Part shown: one piece after another, positions 1-4,334 of the stretch | How positions within the stretch are numbered: position 1 is the first letter of the stretch | Layout of the letters: every line of letters begins with the position of its first letter | Source of the DNA: Candidatus Kaiserbacteria bacterium RIFCSPLOWO2_02_FULL_54_13 | Lineage (GTDB): Bacteria > Patescibacteriota > Minisyncoccia > Phycocordibacterales > Phycocordibacteraceae | Assembly: GCA_001783465.1 (NCBI GenBank) | Contig: MFMI01000020.1 | Location: forward strand, 11,919 to 18,557 | Direction of reading: 5' to 3' | DNA: 6,639 bases | Position numbers and translations under genes: made by a program | Notes under the pieces: generated by a model | What the model was told of the DNA's origin: nothing | Seen by the model: only the letters and a program-made list of their open reading frames with translations | The model's database searches: none

Positions 1-1
1 C

Positions 2-58
2 GTTATCCGGTCTCTGTCGCTCACGACGCTCGTGACACAGAACTCTACCCTGCCATGA
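2..58 (+). CDS. 3' end of an upstream gene, probably prepilin-like (partial)
   Basis: An open frame entering from the left edge gives 18 residues, with the C-terminal part reading SLSLTTLVTQNSTLP, and stops at TGA 56-58. The stop overlaps the ATG of the next gene (55-57) in an ATGA arrangement, the same one used between the next two genes, which argues that it is a real gene end. A C-terminal 'R-S-x-S-L-T-T-x-x-T' stretch resembles the tails of GspI/PilV-type minor pilins; this is recollection of the family pattern, not a search result. The neighbour is a prepilin, which agrees. Nothing else can be said from 18 codons. Confidence 0.55.
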   Translation, partial: VIRSLSLTTLVTQNSTLP

Positions 59-615
59 CCCGAGGAATGACTCTCATGGAGACGGTCGTGACAATAGGCA
101 TAAGCATCGTCGCGCTCCTCGCGCTCGTGAATCTCTTCCTCATTTTCAACTCAATATACGGCTATCAGAGAACATTCATGGCCGCGGCCGGCTCCGCCGG
201 CGCCGCCATGAACGCTCTTGAGGCATCTATCCTCCCTGCGGAGCGCGTCCTCGCATCTTACGACTTCGCCGGTACCACCTACGCATCGTCGGCGGACACG
301 CTCGTGCTGGAACTCCCTGCGTTTGATGACTCCGGCGATATCGTCTCCGGCGCGAAAGATTATGTCGCGTTCTACGTTTCTGCGGGAACGCTCTATCGGC
401 TTGTTGAAGCGGACGTACAGAGTATGCGCCACTCCGGCCGCACCCAGCTCTCCACTGTGTTAGATGCGCTCTCGTTTACCTATGACACTGCTGAGGTGAC
501 AAACGCGACGAACATCATAGTGGACATAGAGACCCAGGCACAATTTAAACAGCAGACGGTGCATAGCCGCCTGCGCGAACAGCTGTACCTGCGCAACGCG
601 CACTCACTGCCATGA
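55..615 (+). CDS. Type IV prepilin / pseudopilin-like protein
   Basis: This 186-residue protein carries a class III (prepilin) signal. The short basic leader MTRG ends in the Gly recognised by prepilin peptidase. The mature N-terminus MTLME follows, with Glu at mature position +5 (residue 9) and a hydrophobic helix over about residues 10-32. The rest (about 35-186) would be the exported globular domain; no specific pilin subtype is recognisable. The start at 55 is chosen because the ATG at 67 would delete the leader, and no start codon lies in frame upstream within the window. No Shine-Dalgarno is visible. The ATG overlaps the upstream stop and its own TGA (613-615) overlaps the next ATG, so translation is probably coupled. 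It probably serves as a minor pilin or pseudopilin of a type IV pilus or competence-type machine. Confidence 0.85.
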   Translation: MTRGMTLMETVVTIGISIVALLALVNLFLIFNSIYGYQRTFMAAAGSAGAAMNALEASILPAERVLASYDFAGTTYASSADTLVLELPAFDDSGDIVSGAKDYVAFYVSAGTLYRLVEADVQSMRHSGRTQLSTVLDALSFTYDTAEVTNATNIIVDIETQAQFKQQTVHSRLREQLYLRNAHSLP

Positions 616-1937
616 CCTTCGCCCGCTATACAAAAGGCCAGGTCATATTGCTCACGCTCGTCTTCGCCGGCATATTCATGACGGTCTCTACCGCGCTCGT
701 GGGATACGTGACCGCGTACGGCCGCATGGAGCGCGCCACGGTTGCCGTGGCACAAGCGCTCGCCATCGCCGAAGGGGCGCTTGACGAGGCGAACAGTCAA
801 TTGAATCAAGACCCCTCCTACGATGGCGAAGAGGACACTCCTCTGGGCAACGGCGTATTTACCGTATCCGTCGCCGGCGTTGATTCACACACTAAGCGAA
901 TGACCGCAACGGGGTATGTTCCGGACAGCCAGAACCCTACGGCGGTGAAAAAGGTTGAGGCCAACGTCGGATTGAGCAATGACGTCATCTCATTCCACTA
1001 TGGGATCCAAGCGGGGAACGGAGGATTCACGATGGACAACTCTTCAAGCATCACCGGCAACGTGTTCTCAAACGGCCCCGTCATCGGCAGTAGCGAAAAC
1101 GACATTCGCGGCGACGTCGTGTCTGCCGGCCCAAGCGGGTGGGTGTACGGCATCCACGCGACAGGCTCTGTATACGCGCACACTATCGGGAAAGAGGGGG
1201 AGAACACGACGATAGACAAAGATGCGTACTACACGACGATTGTTGATACGACGGTCAGCGGCACCCCGTATCCGGATAGTCCCGACCAAACATCGGTCCC
1301 TCTGCCGATTTCAGATTCCCAGATTAGCGAATGGGAGGCATTTGCGGAGTCGGGCGGTACGATAACCGCTTGCGACGCTCAAGGCAATTACGTCGTGAGT
1401 GAAACTATGTCGCTCGGCCCGAAGAAAATCGCCTGCAATCTCGTCGTCAAAAACACATCGGGAATACTTACCATTACGGGACCCCTCTGGGTCACGGGCA
1501 ACATCACGACGCAGACGACGCCGACGATACGCATAGACCCTGCGCTCGGCAGTGAGAACGTCGCCATCATCGCGGACAATCCGTCAAACCGAGCGGGGAG
1601 CGGTATTGTCGTCATCGGACAGTCAACGATATTCCAGGGGTCCGGGGCAGACGATTCGTTCGTGTTCCTCATTTCCCAAAACAATAGCGCAGAAACGGGG
1701 GGAGCCACGGTCGCCATTGATATGAGTCAGGGAGCATCGGCGCTCGTCGCCTATGCGAGCCACGGACTCCTCACTCTCTCCCAGAGCGTCGGCGTGAAGG
1801 AAGCGACTGGTTATAAAATCGCCCTCTCGCAATCCGCGAATGTCGTGTACGATACGGGGCTCCCGAACGCCATGTTCAAGTCTGGCCCGGGCGGGAGTTG
1901 GGGCTTCATCCCGGGTACCTACGCCATCACCCGCTAA
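612..1937 (+). CDS. PilX-like membrane-anchored surface protein with repetitive beta-rich ectodomain
   Basis: The protein has 441 residues. The N-terminus has a short basic segment, then KG-QVILLTLVF and a single hydrophobic helix (about residues 10-34), followed by a helical stalk (about 35-65). This resembles PilX-type minor pilin N-termini. A Gly8-9 type cleavage context (K8 G9 before Q10) is present, but the usual Glu at mature +5 is replaced by Leu14, so processing is uncertain. From about residue 130 the chain is rich in Gly, Ser, Thr and Asn. It has short beta-like units such as ITGNVFSNGPVIGSS, IRGDVVSAG, ATGSVYAH and LTITGPLWVTGNI, suggesting a beta-solenoid or bactofilin-like fold. 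Two cysteines (C254, C275) could form a disulfide. I associate this type of hypothetical protein with Parcubacteria pilus clusters. Its ATG overlaps the prepilin stop. No function beyond an exported, pilus-associated surface role is supported. Confidence 0.75.
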   Translation: MTFARYTKGQVILLTLVFAGIFMTVSTALVGYVTAYGRMERATVAVAQALAIAEGALDEANSQLNQDPSYDGEEDTPLGNGVFTVSVAGVDSHTKRMTATGYVPDSQNPTAVKKVEANVGLSNDVISFHYGIQAGNGGFTMDNSSSITGNVFSNGPVIGSSENDIRGDVVSAGPSGWVYGIHATGSVYAHTIGKEGENTTIDKDAYYTTIVDTTVSGTPYPDSPDQTSVPLPISDSQISEWEAFAESGGTITACDAQGNYVVSETMSLGPKKIACNLVVKNTSGILTITGPLWVTGNITTQTTPTIRIDPALGSENVAIIADNPSNRAGSGIVVIGQSTIFQGSGADDSFVFLISQNNSAETGGATVAIDMSQGASALVAYASHGLLTLSQSVGVKEATGYKIALSQSANVVYDTGLPNAMFKSGPGGSWGFIPGTYAITR

Positions 1938-1941
1938 AAGC

Positions 1942-2011
1942 AGGTGGTAGGTAGTAGCGGGCAGTGTGTAAAAGAGAATTTGAATCCCCTACAGCCTACA
2001 ACCTACTCCCT
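1942..2011. repeat. Imperfect inverted repeat in the intergenic gap before tpiA
   Basis: Positions 1942-1957 pair with 1996-2011: 13 Watson-Crick pairs, one G-T and two mismatches, around a 38-base loop. Both arms belong to the same CCTA/ACCT-rich repeat family, one copy in each direction. It could fold in the 3' end of the upstream pilus transcript, but no T-run follows, so I do not call it a terminator. Confidence 0.5.
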
Positions 2012-2018
2012 ATAACCT
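1989..2018 (+). repeat. CCTA/ACCT-rich intergenic repeat, copy A
   Basis: A 30-base block built from units of the form CCTAYAACCT. It matches the block at 4301-4330 at 27 of 30 positions; the three differences are all transitions. It ends 14 bases before the tpiA start. The other copy likewise lies directly upstream of a start codon (recJ) in the same orientation. Confidence 0.75.
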
Positions 2019-2026
2019 GTTAGTAT
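2018..2026 (+). promoter_or_regulatory. Candidate extended -10 element for tpiA
   Basis: TG-T-TAGTAT fits the extended -10 pattern TGnTAnnnT, with the hexamer at 2021-2026. It lies 6 bases before the tpiA ATG, which would place transcription initiation at or next to the start codon (leaderless mRNA). There is no Shine-Dalgarno before this start, which fits. No convincing -35 was found. This is inference from spacing alone. Confidence 0.35.
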
Positions 2027-2032
2027 TTAAGA

Positions 2033-2776
2033 ATGCTCATTGTCGCCAATTGGAAGGCCTATGTAGAAGAGCTCGCGAGGGCGAAGAAGCTCCTCGCGGT
2101 AAGCAAGAGGCTCGCGAGAGAGGACGGTATCGCTATCGTTCTTGCGCCGCCAGCGCCGCTCCTGGGCGTACTCTCTGCGAAAAATAAGTCGCGTGTCGCC
2201 TTCGCGGCCCAAGACATCTCGGCGACCGCCGGCGGCGCCCTCACCGGCGAGGCGACGGCACCGGCCTATGCCGCCGCCAGCGCATCGTATGCGATTCTCG
2301 GCCACTCCGAGCGCAGAGCCGCCGGCGACACCGACGCTGTCGTCGCCGTGAAGCTCGCCCACGCGCTCGCGCACGGGCTTACGCCTATCCTCTGCGTCGG
2401 CGAAGCGGAGCGCGACGGTGAGGGGCGCTATCTCGCACTCGTACGTGAAGAGATTACTGCCGCGGTTGAATTGCTCACACCGAGAGAACGCACGAGGGTC
2501 ATTGTTGCATACGAACCGCTCTGGGCTATCGGCACGACGGCAGAGCACGCTATCGACCCGAACGACCTTGCCGAGATGGTGCTCTACATCCGCAAGGTCA
2601 TCGCCGAGCTTCTCCCGGGGAAAAGTGCGCGGCGCTCCCTCGTGCTCTACGGCGGTTCGGTTGAACCCGATAATGTCCGCGGTCTCGCTGGCGCGTCCGA
2701 TGTCGACGGATTCCTTATCGGGCACGCCTCGGTTGACCCGCACACGTTCGCCGAGCTCGTGAAGCAGCTTACCTAA
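2033..2776 (+). CDS. tpiA: Triosephosphate isomerase
   Basis: A cytoplasmic (beta/alpha)8-barrel enzyme that interconverts dihydroxyacetone phosphate and glyceraldehyde 3-phosphate in glycolysis. At 247 residues it has the family's usual length. Visible motifs are ANWK with N6 and K8, GHSERR with catalytic His91, AYEPLWAIGT with catalytic Glu161, YGGSV (207-210), and the phosphate-binding GFLIGHAS (226-233). Two spots are unusual. The mobile loop 6 reads AIGTTAEHA rather than the common AIGTGKxA, so the hinge after the catalytic Glu has lost its Gly and Lys. The usual GGAS near the C-terminus is GHAS. All catalytic residues remain, so it is probably active. No Shine-Dalgarno precedes the ATG. 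pgk starts 2 bases after the TAA, so the two are almost certainly one transcript. Confidence 0.95.
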   Translation: MLIVANWKAYVEELARAKKLLAVSKRLAREDGIAIVLAPPAPLLGVLSAKNKSRVAFAAQDISATAGGALTGEATAPAYAAASASYAILGHSERRAAGDTDAVVAVKLAHALAHGLTPILCVGEAERDGEGRYLALVREEITAAVELLTPRERTRVIVAYEPLWAIGTTAEHAIDPNDLAEMVLYIRKVIAELLPGKSARRSLVLYGGSVEPDNVRGLAGASDVDGFLIGHASVDPHTFAELVKQLT

Positions 2777-2778
2777 CG

Positions 2779-3942
2779 ATGCGTAGCATCCGCGATATAC
2801 CGATTACCGAAAATATTCCCATCCTGGTGCGCGCGGCGCTGAATGTACCCGTCGTGAACGGGAAGGTCACGAGCGATTACCGCCTGCGCCGCGCGCTCCC
2901 GACTATCCAATACCTGCGCGAGCGCGGCGCGAGAATCATACTCATCAGTCACATTACTGGCCGCGGAACCGAGACGTTCGCGCCGGTCGCGCAAGCGCTC
3001 GGCACGCTCGTCTTGGGAGTCTCGTTTTGCCCTGAGACCGTGGGGGCGCGAGCGCGCGCCATGATTCGCGAACTTGCGCCGAGGGAAATCCTTGTATTGG
3101 AGAACCTGCGCCGCAACAGGGGCGAAAGAGTGAATGACGTTGCGTTCACTCGTGAACTCGCCGCGCTCGGCGACGTCTTTGTCCAGGACTCCTTTGATGA
3201 GTGCCACCGTTCATACGCTTCCATCGTCGGTGTACCGAAATTTCTGCCCAGTTATGCCGGACTTCTCCTTGAAGAAGAAGTAGCCAAGCTCGCTCGTTCG
3301 CTCGCGCCGAAACATCCGGCTCTCGCTGTTATCGCAGGAGCGAAGTTCGGCACCAAAGAGCCTGTGCTCACCACCCTTTTAAAAACATACGACCACGTGT
3401 TCGTCGGAGGAGCGCTCGCAAGCGATTTTTTAAAGGCGTCGGGACAGGAGGTGGGAAAATCGCTCGTCTCCGACACCGACCAGGCGCACATTAAAAAAAT
3501 CTTGAGCCACCCGAGACTGGTCATTCCGACGGACTCACTCGTGGTGCCGGCGAGTGCCGCCGGCGTAAGCGGCGCGCGGGCACAGGCGCGCGTCGCTTCA
3601 TTGGAACAGGTGCGGCCCGATGAAGTCATTCTTGACTCTGGTCCCGACACGCTTGCATTCCTCGCCGAACTCGCGAGAGAAGCAAAAACTATCCTCTGGA
3701 ACGGCCCGCTGGGGAAGTATGAGGACGGGTTTGTTGACGCGACGAATGGGTTCGCGCGCGCCGTCGCCGCATCGGGCGCGTATTCGGTCGTCGGCGGTGG
3801 CGACACGGTCGCCGCCATTGAGAGTCTCGGCCTTCTCTCGCGCTTCTCCTTCGTTTCCACCGGCGGCGGCGCAATGCTGGAGTTCCTCGCCCGTGGCACC
3901 CTCCCCGGCATTGATGCTCTGGAGTCTCACGCGAGCGCCTGA
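2779..3942 (+). CDS. pgk: Phosphoglycerate kinase
   Basis: This cytoplasmic glycolytic enzyme transfers the acyl phosphate of 1,3-bisphosphoglycerate to ADP. The 387 residues match the normal PGK length. Motifs in order: LVRAALNVP (16-24), PTIQYL, SHITGR (H58, R62), ENLR (R111), CHRSYAS (R144), SYAGLLLEEE, GAKFGTK (K189, K193), GGALASDFLKA, WNGPLGKYE, VVGGGDT and STGGGAMLEFL (360-370). The invariant substrate-binding Asp of the V-R-x-D-x-N-V-P motif is Ala20 here (codon GCG). Other usually conserved spots also drift: the insertion in SH-I-T-G-R, QDSF for NDAF, and AGAK for GGAK. The frame is intact, so this looks like a divergent lineage rather than a pseudogene. It lies 2 bases after tpiA. 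Its last 16 bases overlap the convergent HIT gene. Confidence 0.93.
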   Translation: MRSIRDIPITENIPILVRAALNVPVVNGKVTSDYRLRRALPTIQYLRERGARIILISHITGRGTETFAPVAQALGTLVLGVSFCPETVGARARAMIRELAPREILVLENLRRNRGERVNDVAFTRELAALGDVFVQDSFDECHRSYASIVGVPKFLPSYAGLLLEEEVAKLARSLAPKHPALAVIAGAKFGTKEPVLTTLLKTYDHVFVGGALASDFLKASGQEVGKSLVSDTDQAHIKKILSHPRLVIPTDSLVVPASAAGVSGARAQARVASLEQVRPDEVILDSGPDTLAFLAELAREAKTILWNGPLGKYEDGFVDATNGFARAVAASGAYSVVGGGDTVAAIESLGLLSRFSFVSTGGGAMLEFLARGTLPGIDALESHASA

Positions 3943-4289
3943 CGGAGCCTCTCGGCGTTGCCGGCGAGGTCATTTGTGTCGCCCTTCGCCTCATCACTCG
4001 GGAAGACCCAAATGTGCGCGTGGGCTACTTCATCGCCGACGATTTTTGAGAGTATCCAGTCGGTGCCAAAGACTTTTCGCTGTGCGCAAGCTACTTTTCT
4101 GACTACTTCGAAATAGCCTCCCACATTCGGTACATCCCAAACCCACTGATAGTGCCCCTTTGGAATAACCTGCGTATGTCCCGGAGTCCGTGGATGAATA
4201 TCCAAAAACGCGAGAAAGTCTCCGTCCTCATATATCTTCGTCGCCGGTATTTCCCCTTTAACAATTTTGCAAAAGATGCAATCCTCCAT
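3927..4289 (-). CDS. HIT-family nucleotide hydrolase (histidine triad protein)
   Basis: This is a 120-residue cytoplasmic protein of the Hint-like branch of the HIT superfamily, which hydrolyses or transfers nucleotidyl groups. It has the typical N-terminus CIFCKIVKGEIPATKIYED with a C4-x-x-C7 pair, then the HPRTPGHTQVIPK segment (32-44) and the triad region GDEVAHAHIWVFP (85-97). The signature H-x-H-x-H-x-x is H90-A-H92-I-W94-V-F. The nucleophilic middle His is present, but the third His is replaced by Trp. The start at 4289 gives the canonical N-terminus; no Shine-Dalgarno is visible. It converges on pgk (16-base tail overlap) and is divergent from recJ, with 45 bases between the two starts. 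The substrate cannot be told from sequence. Confidence 0.92.
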   Translation of the reverse strand: MEDCIFCKIVKGEIPATKIYEDGDFLAFLDIHPRTPGHTQVIPKGHYQWVWDVPNVGGYFEVVRKVACAQRKVFGTDWILSKIVGDEVAHAHIWVFPSDEAKGDTNDLAGNAERLRQALA

Positions 4290-4297
4290 TGCATTTC

Positions 4298-4327
4298 ATT
4301 CTACAACCTATAACCTACTCCCTACAA
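4298..4327 (-). promoter_or_regulatory. Candidate leaderless promoter for the HIT gene
   Basis: On the minus strand, TTGTAG (plus 4322-4327) and TAGAAT (plus 4298-4303) are separated by 18 bases. They resemble -35 TTGACA and -10 TATAAT (5 of 6 for the -10). The -10 ends 8 bases before the HIT ATG, so the transcript would start at or near the start codon. The spacer and -35 fall inside the CCTA/ACCT repeat, so the repeat itself may supply promoter sequence. Confidence 0.35.
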
Positions 4328-4330
4328 CCT
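4301..4330 (+). repeat. CCTA/ACCT-rich intergenic repeat, copy B
   Basis: This 30-base block matches 1989-2018 at 27 of 30 positions. It fills most of the 45-base gap between the divergent HIT and recJ starts and ends 4 bases before the recJ ATG. No inverted partner lies next to it, unlike copy A. Confidence 0.75.
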
Positions 4331-4334
4331 TTTT

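Noticed and set aside
21..35. TCACGA-CGC-TCGTGA hairpin at the left edge
   Set aside because: A 6-bp stem with a 3-base loop is expected by chance in a window this size, and it lies in coding sequence.
1980..2026. TTGAAT (1980-1985) as a -35 for tpiA
   Set aside because: It lies 35 bases from the -10-like hexamer, roughly twice the allowed distance.
2027..2743. Long open frame of 238 codons on the minus strand opposite tpiA
   Set aside because: tpiA on the plus strand has all catalytic motifs. The antisense frame is Arg/Glu-rich with no recognisable motif, as expected for a shadow in GC-rich DNA.
3252..3911. Long minus-strand open frames opposite pgk, and similarly 5141-5995 opposite recJ
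   Set aside because: Both are antisense to clear enzymes, and their composition (Ser/Ala/Arg-rich, no domains) is that of a shadow frame.
4289..4314. TTGCAT (4289-4294) and TATAAC (4309-4314) as a recJ promoter
   Set aside because: The spacing is only 14 bases, too short for a standard promoter, and the same TATAAC is simply part of the repeat.
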